Shown here: piece after piece, positions 25,284 to 34,628 of the stretch
Position numbering within the stretch: the first letter of the stretch is position 1
Layout of the letters: each line of letters begins with the position of its first letter
Source: an uncultured Oscillospiraceae bacterium
GTDB taxonomy: Bacteria; Bacillota; Clostridia; Oscillospirales; Oscillospiraceae
Length of the DNA stretch: 64,000 nt
NCBI GenBank assembly: GCA_934636655.1
Contig: CAKUAS010000004.1
Span: 62,001-126,000 of the forward strand
Direction of reading: 5' to 3'
Notes under the pieces: generated by a model
Seen by the model: only the letters and a program-made list of their open reading frames with translations
Told to the model about the DNA's origin: nothing
Databases searched by the model: none
Translations under genes and position numbers: made by a program

Positions 25284-27608
25284 ATGCGCAAAACCGAAAG
25301 TAAAAAGACAGCCAGCAGCCCAAATCGGACAATGGCGCGCCGCACACTATTTCTCATGGCAGTGTGCGGCATACTTGCTTTTATGGTGCTGGCTGCGCGA
25401 CTGTATATCCTGCAGGTGCGCGACCACGATAAATATGAGGAACTCGCCATAAGCCAGCAGCTCCGTGAAACGGGCAGTTCTGCCGAGCGCGGAACGATAT
25501 ACGACTGCAACATGAATATCCTCGCTATGAGCGCAAATGTAGACAATGTCTACCTAAGCCCTGCCGAAATCGCAATGTATAAAGAGGATAGGGAGCTCAT
25601 TGCCGATAAGCTGTCCGAGATACTCGGTATTGACCGCGAGGAAATACTTAAAAAGACCGAGAATAATGGCTCGTGGTACGTTACCGTAGCGCGCAAGGTC
25701 GAAAAAGAGACGGCTGATAAGGTGCGCGAGTTCAAAAACGAGTATAAGCTCAAAGGCGTGCGCCTTGAAAGCGATACCAAACGATACTACCCCTATTCAT
25801 CGCTTGCCTGCCATGTTATAGGTTTTGTCGGAACCGATAACTACGGACTTGATGGGGTGGAGGCGCAGTATGATTCTGCCCTGTGCGGAACATCGGGCAA
25901 GTACATGCGCCTTGCAAACGCGTATGGAACCGATCTCCTGTTTGATCAGTACGAGGGCTATACCGGCGCCGAAAACGGCCTTGACCTTGTGACTACCATA
26001 GACCTCACAATACAGCATTATGTTGAGAAATCGCTTTATCAGGCGGTGGAGGACTACGATATTCAAAACGGTGCCGGAGCAATTGCAATGGATGTTAAGA
26101 CAGGCAAAATTCTTGCCATGGCATCCATCGGCGGATATGACCTCAATAATTTCCTTGACGTCAGCGACGAGGCGAAAAGCGCTATTGAGGAGGCTCCTAC
26201 GCAGGAGGAAAAGGATCAGCTTCTTGCCGATGCGCAGCGTTTGCAGTGGCGCAATAAAACTCTGTCGGATACATACGAGCCAGGCTCGACATTTAAGATA
26301 ATAACGCTGTCCATGGCGCTCGAAGAGGGCAAGGTGAGCTTGAATGACAGCTTTTTCTGCGGCGGCAGCGTCAGTGTTCCAGGACGAACTAACCCCGTGC
26401 GCTGCTGGAAAACAACAGGCCATGGCTCGCAGAGTCTCACTCAGGCTGTGCAGCATTCGTGCAATGCGGCCTTCGTCAACATCGGTATGCGCGTCGGTGC
26501 GCAGACATTTTATAAATACTGCGACGCGTTTGGATTCCTCGAATTGACCGGCGACAGTTCGCAGCAGCTCACCGCAAAGACCGGAATAGACCTCGGCGGA
26601 GAAAGCGGCAGCATATGGTGGAGCGAGGATACGTTCTACAGCGAGAAGAACAAATCTCAGCTTGCTGCGGCCTCGTTCGGCCAGACGTTCACGATAACGC
26701 CCCTGCAGCTGATAACCGCTGTCAGCGCCTGCGTAAACGGCGGAAACCTTATGCAGCCGTATGTCGTTGAAAGTTTACTGGACTCCGACGGCTCTGCGGT
26801 GTATAATCATAAGCCGACAGTTGTGCGCAGGGTCATAAGCGAGGAAACCAGCAAAACCGTGTGTTCGATACTCGAACGGGTCGTCGGAGACCCCAACGAA
26901 GGCACTGGCCGCAACGCAGCTGTCGCAGGATACCGCATCGGCGGCAAGACCGGTACATCCGAAAAGGTAAGCTATGAAGCGCAGACCGGTCAAAAGGACT
27001 ATATTGTGTCCTTTATCGGCTTTGCTCCGGCGGATGATCCGCAGATCGCGCTTCTTGTTATGCTTGATTCCCCGGGCAGCGGCTCGGGAGTGTATGTCTC
27101 CGGCGGCCAGATGGCAGCGCCCACCGTGAGCAAAATGTTTGCCGATATTCTGCCGTATATGGGTATCGAACCCGTGTACGATGAAAATTCCGAAAAAGCT
27201 GATAAGGCAGTGCCTAAGCTTGATGGCATGAGCGTTGACGCGGCGAAAAAAACTCTCTCGGACGAAGGCTTTGATTGCCGTATAATAGGCTCGGGTATGT
27301 CGGTAACGGCTCAGCTCCCGTTGTCCGGAACGGTTATTGCCGAGGGCAGTACGGTCATAGTCTATGCCGATGCAAGTCCGTCTGCGGCGCTTGAGACGAT
27401 GCCGGGCATAAGAGGCCTCAGCTATACGGAGGCTGTTAAAGAACTCAGCAAATACGGCGTTTTTGTTCACAGCAACACCATTGTGCGCGATGCGGGCGCT
27501 CAGAAGGTGCTGACGCAGAGCATAAAGGCCGGAGCGGATATAAAACACGGAACGGTCGTCGAGGTCACGCTCGTCTCGGATGACGAGAGCATTCTTGGAC
27601 GATACTAA
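25284..27608 (+). CDS. Class B penicillin-binding protein with two PASTA domains (FtsI/SpoVD type)
   Basis: This transpeptidase cross-links peptidoglycan at the septum or, in the SpoVD subgroup, in the spore cortex. The 774-residue protein has an N-terminal membrane anchor (residues ~22-42), a dimerisation domain, and the penicillin-binding domain with STFK (Ser335-Lys338), SCN (392-394) and KTGTSEK (Lys555). Two PASTA repeats follow at about 645-774 (KAVPKLDGMSVDAAKKTL, ETMPGIRGLSYTEAVKEL). GGAAGGAG lies before ATG 25284. It is the only class B PBP in the cluster, so it may serve both division and sporulation. Confidence 0.92.
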   Translation: MRKTESKKTASSPNRTMARRTLFLMAVCGILAFMVLAARLYILQVRDHDKYEELAISQQLRETGSSAERGTIYDCNMNILAMSANVDNVYLSPAEIAMYKEDRELIADKLSEILGIDREEILKKTENNGSWYVTVARKVEKETADKVREFKNEYKLKGVRLESDTKRYYPYSSLACHVIGFVGTDNYGLDGVEAQYDSALCGTSGKYMRLANAYGTDLLFDQYEGYTGAENGLDLVTTIDLTIQHYVEKSLYQAVEDYDIQNGAGAIAMDVKTGKILAMASIGGYDLNNFLDVSDEAKSAIEEAPTQEEKDQLLADAQRLQWRNKTLSDTYEPGSTFKIITLSMALEEGKVSLNDSFFCGGSVSVPGRTNPVRCWKTTGHGSQSLTQAVQHSCNAAFVNIGMRVGAQTFYKYCDAFGFLELTGDSSQQLTAKTGIDLGGESGSIWWSEDTFYSEKNKSQLAAASFGQTFTITPLQLITAVSACVNGGNLMQPYVVESLLDSDGSAVYNHKPTVVRRVISEETSKTVCSILERVVGDPNEGTGRNAAVAGYRIGGKTGTSEKVSYEAQTGQKDYIVSFIGFAPADDPQIALLVMLDSPGSGSGVYVSGGQMAAPTVSKMFADILPYMGIEPVYDENSEKADKAVPKLDGMSVDAAKKTLSDEGFDCRIIGSGMSVTAQLPLSGTVIAEGSTVIVYADASPSAALETMPGIRGLSYTEAVKELSKYGVFVHSNTIVRDAGAQKVLTQSIKAGADIKHGTVVEVTLVSDDESILGRY

Positions 27609-27630
27609 AAGATATGAGGATGATGCACAT

Positions 27631-29085
27631 ATGAAATTATCTGAGCTTTTAAAGAATATTGATATAACGACCATGGAAGCCTCATCAGAGTGCGAGATAA
27701 GCGGCGTAAGCTACGATTCGCGTACGGTAAAGCCGGGAAACATGTTCGTTGCGATCTCGGGCTTTGAGACGGACGGATACAAATACATCCCGTCAGCCGT
27801 GGAAAAGGGCTGCGCGGTCGTTATATGTGACAGAGTGCCGCAGGTAGATGTTCCGTATGTCATAGTCAAAGACTGCCGCAGGGCTCTCGCTCTTATCAGC
27901 CGCAATTTCTTCGGTGACCCTGCCGGAAAAATGCAGATCATAGGCATCACAGGTACGAACGGCAAAACAACGACGACTTATCTTTTAAAGCATCTGCTTG
28001 AAGAGACGATGGGAGCAAAGGTCGGACTTGTCGGAACAAACGGCAATATGATAGGCGATGAGTTTATCCACACCGAGCGTACAACGCCCGAAAGCTTTGA
28101 GCTTCAGCAGCTTTTTGCCGACATGAAAACTGCGGGCTGCACTCATGTCGTAATGGAAGTCTCGTCCCACTCGCTGGTGCTCAGCCGCGTTGCAGGGATA
28201 GATTTTGCTGTCGGAGCTTTTACGAATCTAACGCAGGATCATCTTGACTTTCACCACACAATGGAGGAATATGCAAAAGCTAAGGCGCTGCTGTTTAGAG
28301 CCTGCCATACCGGCTGCATCAATATTGATGATGCATGGGCAGACGCGATGATGAAAAACGCATCGTGCGATATATTGACGTATTCAGCAGAGGGCAAGGA
28401 AGCATCACTGACGGCACAGGATATAAAGCTTTCGGCAAAAGGCGTGTCGTTCACTGCCTGCTTCGGTGAGAGGACGGTTCCCGTGAGCCTTGCCATTCCC
28501 GGTCGCTTTTCGGTGTATAACGCACTCAATACCATTGCCATCGGCCTCGCGTTGGGTATAAGCCTTGATGACTGTGCCAAAGCCATGAAAACGGCGCACG
28601 GCGTCAAGGGACGTATGGAACTCGTCCCGACCGACGGCGACTATACTATCGTCATCGATTATGCTCACACTCCGGACGCGCTGGAAAATGCACTGAAAGC
28701 GCTGCGTGCTGACCATAACGGACGCCTTGTCGTACTCTTCGGCTGCGGCGGAGACCGTGACAGAACAAAGCGCCCGATAATGGGTGCGATAGCAGCGGAT
28801 AATGCCGATTTTGTTATCGTGACGAGCGATAATCCTCGCACGGAGGCTCCGCAGGCGATAATAGATGAGATACTTGTCGGTCTTGAAGGCAAGGAAACGG
28901 AGCATGTCACCATATGTGATCGTGCCGAGGCAATTAAATGGGCGATTGACAACCATAGGGCAAATGATGTAATATTGCTTGCCGGCAAAGGCCACGAGGA
29001 TTATCAGGTTGTCGGCCATGAAAAGCATCATATGGATGAACGCGAGATAGTCGCAGAACATATAGAGAAGAGGAACAGAAAATGA
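27631..29085 (+). CDS. murE: UDP-MurNAc-L-Ala-D-Glu:2,6-diaminopimelate ligase
   Basis: MurE adds the third residue of the stem peptide. The 484-residue protein has the ATP loop GITGTNGKTTTTYLL, the Mur ligase motif MEVSSHSL and the C-terminal DNPRTEAPQAI. DNPR at that position is typical of enzymes that take meso-diaminopimelate, in contrast to lysine-adding MurE, so the wall is predicted to be of the meso-DAP type; dapA in this window fits. ATG 27631 is used, with GAGGA upstream, since an in-frame earlier start lies within the PBP gene. Confidence 0.94.
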   Translation: MKLSELLKNIDITTMEASSECEISGVSYDSRTVKPGNMFVAISGFETDGYKYIPSAVEKGCAVVICDRVPQVDVPYVIVKDCRRALALISRNFFGDPAGKMQIIGITGTNGKTTTTYLLKHLLEETMGAKVGLVGTNGNMIGDEFIHTERTTPESFELQQLFADMKTAGCTHVVMEVSSHSLVLSRVAGIDFAVGAFTNLTQDHLDFHHTMEEYAKAKALLFRACHTGCINIDDAWADAMMKNASCDILTYSAEGKEASLTAQDIKLSAKGVSFTACFGERTVPVSLAIPGRFSVYNALNTIAIGLALGISLDDCAKAMKTAHGVKGRMELVPTDGDYTIVIDYAHTPDALENALKALRADHNGRLVVLFGCGGDRDRTKRPIMGAIAADNADFVIVTSDNPRTEAPQAIIDEILVGLEGKETEHVTICDRAEAIKWAIDNHRANDVILLAGKGHEDYQVVGHEKHHMDEREIVAEHIEKRNRK

Positions 29086-30095
29086 CTCTTAAGCTGACAC
29101 TTGCGCTGGTAATGGCGTTTATAACCGCAGTTATAGTGGGCAAGTTTTATGTGCCCTGGCTGAAAAAAATGAAAGCGGGGCAGGAGATAAAGGAAAACGG
29201 ACCGACATGGCATATGTCCAAGTCCGGAACGCCTACGATGGGCGGTGTTATCTTCATAAGCGCATGCACCCTCGTATGTCTTACCGTCGGCTTCGATTCA
29301 ATGCGCAGCGGAGATTTTACGCATATATTCGTCCTGCTGTTTGCGCTCGTTTTCGGTGCTATCGGCTTTCTTGACGACTGGGAAAAGCTGCGCAAAAAGC
29401 AGAATCTCGGTCTGAGCGCCAAGGCAAAGTTCCTGCTGCAGCTCGTTGCGGCGCTTGTTTTTGTGCTGCTGCTGCGCAAGCTGGGCTATATATCAACGCA
29501 CCTCTATATCCCGTTTTGGAACACTGAGGTTTATATCCCCGAGGTGATCTATTTCATACTCGCCGCGTTCATAATCGTCGGCACGGTCAATGCCGTTAAT
29601 ATAACTGACGGTGTGGACGGTCTTGCCAGTGGAACGAGCATCCCCGTGTGCCTGTTCTTTGCGGCAGTCAGCTTCCTCTGGGGCGATAAGTACATGGCGC
29701 TCGGCATATTTGCCTCCGCGCTTCTCGGCGGACTTATGGGCTTTCTCGTTTATAACTTCAACCCCGCCAAGGTGTTTATGGGCGATACGGGCTCGCTGTT
29801 TCTCGGCGGTGCGATAGCGGCGCTTGCCTTTGCGTACGATATGCCGCTTATCCTCATAACCCTCGGCATAGTCTATATCATCGAAACTCTTTCGGACATC
29901 ATTCAGGTGACCTATTTCAAGCTTACTCACGGTAAGCGCGTGTTCAAAATGGCACCTTTCCATCACCACCTCGAAATGGGCGGTTGGACGGGCAAGAAGT
30001 GGAAGGAAAAAGAGCTTTTTGCACTTTTTACTTCTGTATCCCTTGTTTTTGCAATAATTTCATTCATCGGAATATATAATCGTTTCCAGCTCTGA
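29082..30095 (+). CDS. mraY: Phospho-MurNAc-pentapeptide transferase
   Basis: MraY transfers phospho-MurNAc-pentapeptide to undecaprenyl phosphate to make lipid I at the inner membrane face. The 337-residue protein has about ten membrane segments and the signatures SGTPTMGGVIF, LGFLDD-type AIGFLDDWEKL, NAVNITDGVDGLASG, FNPAKVFMGDTGSL and KMAPFHHHLEMGG. The start overlaps the murE stop (ATGA). The usual next gene, murD, is absent here. Confidence 0.96.
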   Translation: MTLKLTLALVMAFITAVIVGKFYVPWLKKMKAGQEIKENGPTWHMSKSGTPTMGGVIFISACTLVCLTVGFDSMRSGDFTHIFVLLFALVFGAIGFLDDWEKLRKKQNLGLSAKAKFLLQLVAALVFVLLLRKLGYISTHLYIPFWNTEVYIPEVIYFILAAFIIVGTVNAVNITDGVDGLASGTSIPVCLFFAAVSFLWGDKYMALGIFASALLGGLMGFLVYNFNPAKVFMGDTGSLFLGGAIAALAFAYDMPLILITLGIVYIIETLSDIIQVTYFKLTHGKRVFKMAPFHHHLEMGGWTGKKWKEKELFALFTSVSLVFAIISFIGIYNRFQL

Positions 30096-30112
30096 TAACG
30101 GAGGATGCGCCT

Positions 30113-31279
30113 ATGCAGTACGGCAGTGCCGAGCTCAGGATAAGGGAAACGAAAGATAAAACAAAGCGTGCGGGGGTGGATATATCGTTCCTCACGCTTG
30201 TTATGATACTTTTGACTATCGGAGTTACGATGGTGCTGTCGGCAAGCTTTGCTCGTGCGTATTTTGATCCGGGCGGTGTTACCGGCGGAAAACCGGCCTA
30301 TTATTTTGTCAGACAGTTTATATTCGCGGCTCTCGGAGTTGCCGCGATGATAGTGTGCTCTCGGCTTCCAATCGGATTTTATAAGCGTTTTTCCGTGCCG
30401 CTTTTAATTGCGGCCGTAGTGCTGCTTGCACTTGTTCCCATTATAGGAACGGATGCAAACGGTGCAAAGCGCTGGATAGGACTCGGTGCGTTTACGGTTC
30501 AGCCGTCTGAGATAGCTAAGATAGGCATAATACTGTCGTTTGCGTCCATGATCTGCGCCCGGCGCGGAAGAATGAAAAGCTTTCGCTATGGCATATTACC
30601 GTTTGCCGCGATCCTTATCGCCATTGTAGGACTGCTTGTTATGGAGCCGCACTTTTCTGCGTCAATAATAATCGTCGCCATAGGCGGCGTTATGCTGTTT
30701 CTGGGCGGAGCACGCCTTGTTTGGTTCATAGCGGCCGCGGTCGCCGCAGGAGGCGGTATAGCGGTGCTGTTGACGCTGTTTCCTTATGCTTCAACGCGAA
30801 TAACGACTTGGCGCGACCCGTTTGCATCCACGTCGGACGAGGGGTATCAGATCGTCCAGTCGCTGTATTCCATCGGTTCCGGAGGACTTACCGGCCTCGG
30901 TCTTGGACAGAGCAGGCAGAAATACTTGTATCTGCCCGAGGAGCATAATGATTTTATCTTCTCCGTCGTGTGTGAAGAACTCGGCTTTATAGGCGCACTT
31001 TTCATACTTACGCTTTTTGCGCTCTTAATAATACGCGGCTACTGGATAGCGCTGCACAGCGCGGATAGATACAGTTTTCTGGTTGCCGCGGGCATAACGA
31101 CGCTGCTGGCCGTGCAGGTCATACTCAATGTTGCCGTCGTTACCAATCTTGTACCCTGCACGGGCATTTCGCTCCCGTTTTTCAGCTATGGCGGCACTGC
31201 ACTGCTCATGCAGATGGCAGAGATGGGAATAGTGCTCAGCATATCCAGAGCCATACCGGCAGGGCGTGTGGGAGGATAG
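30113..31279 (+). CDS. ftsW: SEDS-family peptidoglycan polymerase FtsW
   Basis: FtsW polymerises lipid II glycan strands at the septum together with the class B PBP. The 388-residue protein has ten membrane segments and SEDS motifs: ANGAKRWIGLGAFTVQPSEIAKI in the fourth loop region, YQIVQSLYSIGSGGLTGLGLGQS, LPEEHNDFIFSVVCEELG and the C-terminal GISLPFFSYGGTAL. The gene ends with the ribosome binding site of murG inside its last codons. Confidence 0.94.
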   Translation: MQYGSAELRIRETKDKTKRAGVDISFLTLVMILLTIGVTMVLSASFARAYFDPGGVTGGKPAYYFVRQFIFAALGVAAMIVCSRLPIGFYKRFSVPLLIAAVVLLALVPIIGTDANGAKRWIGLGAFTVQPSEIAKIGIILSFASMICARRGRMKSFRYGILPFAAILIAIVGLLVMEPHFSASIIIVAIGGVMLFLGGARLVWFIAAAVAAGGGIAVLLTLFPYASTRITTWRDPFASTSDEGYQIVQSLYSIGSGGLTGLGLGQSRQKYLYLPEEHNDFIFSVVCEELGFIGALFILTLFALLIIRGYWIALHSADRYSFLVAAGITTLLAVQVILNVAVVTNLVPCTGISLPFFSYGGTALLMQMAEMGIVLSISRAIPAGRVGG

Positions 31280-31282
31280 AAA

Positions 31283-32413
31283 ATGAGAATAATATTTGCC
31301 TGCGGAGGCACGGCCGGACATATAAACCCGGCGCTTGCCGTAGCCGGACGAATAAAAGAGCTTATGCCTGACAGTGAGTTTCTGTTCATCGGCGCTGTGG
31401 GACAGATGGAGTCTGATCTCGTTCCGCGTGCAGGCTATAAGATCGAGACTGTGCGTGTAAAAGGCCTCAGCCGAAAAAAAACACTTGGCGGCCTTTTCCG
31501 CAATATACGCGCGGCGTGGTATCTTATACGGTCTACGATAAAAGCAAAAAAGATAATAAAACGCTTTAAACCGGATGTCGTTTTCGGAACGGGCGGCTAT
31601 GTCTGCTATCCGGTGCTCAAAGCAGCCTCCCAGCTCGGCATACCAACAGCCGTTCATGAGAGCAATGCCTATCCGGGTCTCACAACGAAAATGCTCGCAG
31701 GAATAGTCGATACCATAATGCTCGGCTTTGAGGAGAGCCGAAAGTTTTATAAAAACCCCGAAAAGACTGTTGTTACCGGAACTCCAGTGCGCGGAGAGTT
31801 TGCCGGATACTCAAAACAGGCGGCGAAGGCTGAGCTCGGCATACCTCTTGATAAGCCGCTCGTTGTCTCCGTATGGGGCTCGTTGGGTGCCGAGAATATG
31901 AATGCGTCAATGTGCCGCTTTATTGAGCTTGCTGGTAAAAAGCCCGGCTTTACACTCATCCATTCGGCAGGCGTTGAGGGCTATGAGGAAATGGTCACAC
32001 AGCTTCGTGAGACTGTTCCGGACTATGAGAAAAACGGTATGGACGTGCGCGAGTACATATACGATATGCCGCGTGTCATGGCTGCGGCGGACCTCGTCCT
32101 GTGCCGCGCCGGTGCGTCGACCATATCGGAGCTTACATATATGCACAAGCCGACGATATTCGTTCCCTCGCCGTATGTAACTAATAATCATCAGTTCAAA
32201 AACGCAAAGGTCGTCGAGGACGCAGGCGGCGCGCTGATATTTGAAGAGGGCTGGTTTGAGCCCGAGGAGCTGCTCAAAGCGGTAAAGGATATACTTTCCT
32301 CTGCCGACAGGCTAAGTCAAATGTCCGAGGCTATGGCAAAGCTTGCAAGACCCGAGGCAACCGATATGATATGCGAAAGAATATTTTCGCTTCTTGCGGA
32401 AAAGAGTAAATAA
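31283..32413 (+). CDS. murG: UDP-GlcNAc:lipid I N-acetylglucosaminyltransferase
   Basis: MurG adds GlcNAc to lipid I to form lipid II. The 376-residue peripheral membrane protein starts with the glycine-rich loop FACGGTAGHINPALA, then FGTGGYVCYPVLKAA and HESNAYPGLTTK, and has the UDP-GlcNAc site with CRAGASTISELTYMHKPTIFVPSPY. GGAGG lies 8 bases upstream of its ATG. Confidence 0.96.
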   Translation: MRIIFACGGTAGHINPALAVAGRIKELMPDSEFLFIGAVGQMESDLVPRAGYKIETVRVKGLSRKKTLGGLFRNIRAAWYLIRSTIKAKKIIKRFKPDVVFGTGGYVCYPVLKAASQLGIPTAVHESNAYPGLTTKMLAGIVDTIMLGFEESRKFYKNPEKTVVTGTPVRGEFAGYSKQAAKAELGIPLDKPLVVSVWGSLGAENMNASMCRFIELAGKKPGFTLIHSAGVEGYEEMVTQLRETVPDYEKNGMDVREYIYDMPRVMAAADLVLCRAGASTISELTYMHKPTIFVPSPYVTNNHQFKNAKVVEDAGGALIFEEGWFEPEELLKAVKDILSSADRLSQMSEAMAKLARPEATDMICERIFSLLAEKSK

Positions 32414-32473
32414 CAAAAAATCACCCCGCAGCATAGAATGGCATGATCAAAGTTCTTTCTGCGAGGTTTTTTT

Positions 32474-33727
32474 ATGGCAATATGGCATTGTAACGGAGGA
32501 AAACGCCTTGAGGGAGCGTGCTTTGTACAGGGAGCAAAGAATGCGGTACTGCCGATCCTGGCGGCTTCGATAGTATGCCCGATCGAAACCGATCTGCTGA
32601 ATGTTCCGCAGCTGAGCGATGTTGAGGCATCTCTGAGAATACTGCGCCGCCTCGGCTGCACGGCTCAGCAGCAGGAAAATGACGTATACATAGATTCGCG
32701 CACTATCGGCTCAAATGTCATTCCGCAGAGCATGATGGAGAGTATGCGCTCATCGGTGCTGTTCATGGGTGCACTTCTGGCGCGCTGCGGCGAAGTACAT
32801 CTCACACTGCCCGGCGGATGCAAGCTTGGTGCGCGGCCGATCGATATGCACATCGATGCTATGAAAGCTCTCGGTGCTGCCGTTGAGGAAAACGGCTGCG
32901 AGATAGTTTGCAAGGCGCCGAAACTTAAAGGAGCGAACATACGCCTTCCTTATCAGAGCGTAGGCGCGACGGAAAACGCGATGATAGCGGCTTGCGCCGC
33001 AGAAGGGGAGACGGTAATATCCGGCGCGGCAAGGGAACCCGAGATCGAGGACCTCCAGGAGTATCTGCGCAAGGCCGGAGCGTATATATCCGGCGCAGGA
33101 ACCGGAACGATAAGAATATCTGGCTTTGAGCCCGAGAGCCATGTCGGTCACCGTATAATACCCGACAGGATAGTTTCGGCGACGTTTCTGTGTGCCGCAG
33201 CCGCCGCAGGGGGCGATATTGAATTGCGCGGCGTTGATTTGAGGCAATTTTCACGCCTGCAGCACTTCCTAAAGCAGTCCGGCTGTGATATAATATCGTC
33301 GCGACGCAGCGTGAGGCTTATATCCGACGGTAAGCTGAACTCCGTTGGACGCGTCTCGACAGGGCCGTATCCCGAATTTCCGACGGATATGCAGCCGCTT
33401 TTGATGGCTGCGCTTTTGAAGGCAAACGGCAGAACCGATTTTATCGAGAATGTTTTTGATTCGCGCTTTGGCCATGCAAATGAGCTTCGGCGCTTCGGTG
33501 CCGACATCTCCGTCGAGGGACGCAAAGCGTCGGTATGGGGAGTACGCAGCTTGAAGGGCGCTGTCGTGAGCGCGGGCGATCTGCGCGGCGGTGCAGCTAT
33601 GATCATTGCGGCGCTCTCTGCCGAGGGCGAGAGCCTGATCGTTGACTCAGGCCACATTGCCCGCGGCTATGAACATCTTGACCATAAGCTCCGCTATCTC
33701 GGGGCAGATATATTTTTGGAGTTATAA
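32474..33727 (+). CDS. murA: UDP-N-acetylglucosamine 1-carboxyvinyltransferase
   Basis: MurA makes the first committed precursor of peptidoglycan by adding enolpyruvate to UDP-GlcNAc. The 417-residue protein has the active-site loop PGGCKLGARPIDMHI with Cys116, the target of fosfomycin, and the KNAVLPILAASI start. Clostridia often have two murA genes; this copy sits between murG and ftsQ. The 60-base gap before it holds an imperfect hairpin (CCCCGCAG / CTGCGAGG, one mismatch, long loop) whose right arm contains the ribosome binding site, so translation could be affected by folding. Confidence 0.93.
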   Translation: MAIWHCNGGKRLEGACFVQGAKNAVLPILAASIVCPIETDLLNVPQLSDVEASLRILRRLGCTAQQQENDVYIDSRTIGSNVIPQSMMESMRSSVLFMGALLARCGEVHLTLPGGCKLGARPIDMHIDAMKALGAAVEENGCEIVCKAPKLKGANIRLPYQSVGATENAMIAACAAEGETVISGAAREPEIEDLQEYLRKAGAYISGAGTGTIRISGFEPESHVGHRIIPDRIVSATFLCAAAAAGGDIELRGVDLRQFSRLQHFLKQSGCDIISSRRSVRLISDGKLNSVGRVSTGPYPEFPTDMQPLLMAALLKANGRTDFIENVFDSRFGHANELRRFGADISVEGRKASVWGVRSLKGAVVSAGDLRGGAAMIIAALSAEGESLIVDSGHIARGYEHLDHKLRYLGADIFLEL

Positions 33728-33729
33728 AT

Positions 33730-34500
33730 ATGGCGAATACTAATGATTATTACCGCAAGCGCGAAGATCCGTATAAACCGAAATTTACGCGAAACGTGAA
33801 TAGACCGCTGGCGTTTTTCCTTGTTATCGTTGCGCTTATATTCATAATGAGTGTGTTTTTCAAGGTTTCGCGCATCGAGGTCAAGGGAAACTCTATCTAC
33901 ACTGCTGACGAAGTGATAAAAGCTTCCGGCATTGAAAAGGGCGATAACCTGTTTTTCATTAACGGTATCGCTGCCGGAAGCCGCGTTGCTGTAAAGCTTC
34001 CGTATGTAGACTCCGTTCAGATAAACCGCGGCCTGCCGAATCTCGTTATTATCGAGGTGACGGAGAGCAAGGCTGTCGGGTGCGTGAAGGTGGGGGACGA
34101 GCTGTGGTCTGTAAGCAGCAGCGGCAAGTTTTTAAGCAGCATAACGCAGGACGACAGTTCGCATATCGCGATGATAAGCGGCATTAACGTTTCCGATGCT
34201 GCAACCGGCGAACATATCGAGGCAGCATCCGGTGAAGAGAATAAGCTTGCCTACTTAACGGATATACTGTATCAGATACAGGCGAGAGGACTTCTCGGCA
34301 AGGTCGCGGCCATCGACATGAGCGATGCAAATAATCCGACGTTTGAGTACGACAGCCGATTCCTTGTGAAGCTCGGCGCTATGGATAATACTGAATATAA
34401 GTTCGGAAAGATGCTTTCCGCCGTGTCGCAGTTATCTGCTGACGATGCCGGAACGCTGGATGTGTCCACGGGCGATAAGGTCGTTTTCAACCCGAATTAA
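33730..34500 (+). CDS. ftsQ: Cell division protein FtsQ/DivIB
   Basis: This 256-residue bitopic membrane protein has a short basic cytoplasmic part, one transmembrane helix at about 30-48 (LAFFLVIVALIFIMSVFF), a POTRA domain (SRIEVKGNSIYTADEVIKASG ... INRGLPNLVIIEVTESKAVG) and a beta domain. It joins FtsL and the PBP/FtsW machinery to the divisome. It starts 2 bases after murA and lies directly upstream of ftsZ, without an ftsA in between. Confidence 0.9.
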   Translation: MANTNDYYRKREDPYKPKFTRNVNRPLAFFLVIVALIFIMSVFFKVSRIEVKGNSIYTADEVIKASGIEKGDNLFFINGIAAGSRVAVKLPYVDSVQINRGLPNLVIIEVTESKAVGCVKVGDELWSVSSSGKFLSSITQDDSSHIAMISGINVSDAATGEHIEAASGEENKLAYLTDILYQIQARGLLGKVAAIDMSDANNPTFEYDSRFLVKLGAMDNTEYKFGKMLSAVSQLSADDAGTLDVSTGDKVVFNPN

Positions 34501-34531
34501 TACTTTGTTTACATAGCGGGGTAAAAATCTA

Positions 34532-34560
34532 TTGACCTTGCGGCCAAAAAGTTATAAAAT
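34532..34560 (+). promoter_or_regulatory. Sigma-A promoter of ftsZ
   Basis: TTGACC (34532-34537) and TAAAAT (34555-34560) are 17 bases apart. They lie in the 128-base gap between ftsQ and ftsZ and would give a leader of about 60 bases, so ftsZ can be expressed apart from the cluster promoter. Confidence 0.6.
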
Positions 34561-34628
34561 GTTACATATCGCGAAAAACGACTGTGGCGCATGCCGCATC
34601 TTCGAATAACAGTACTGGAGGAAACAAA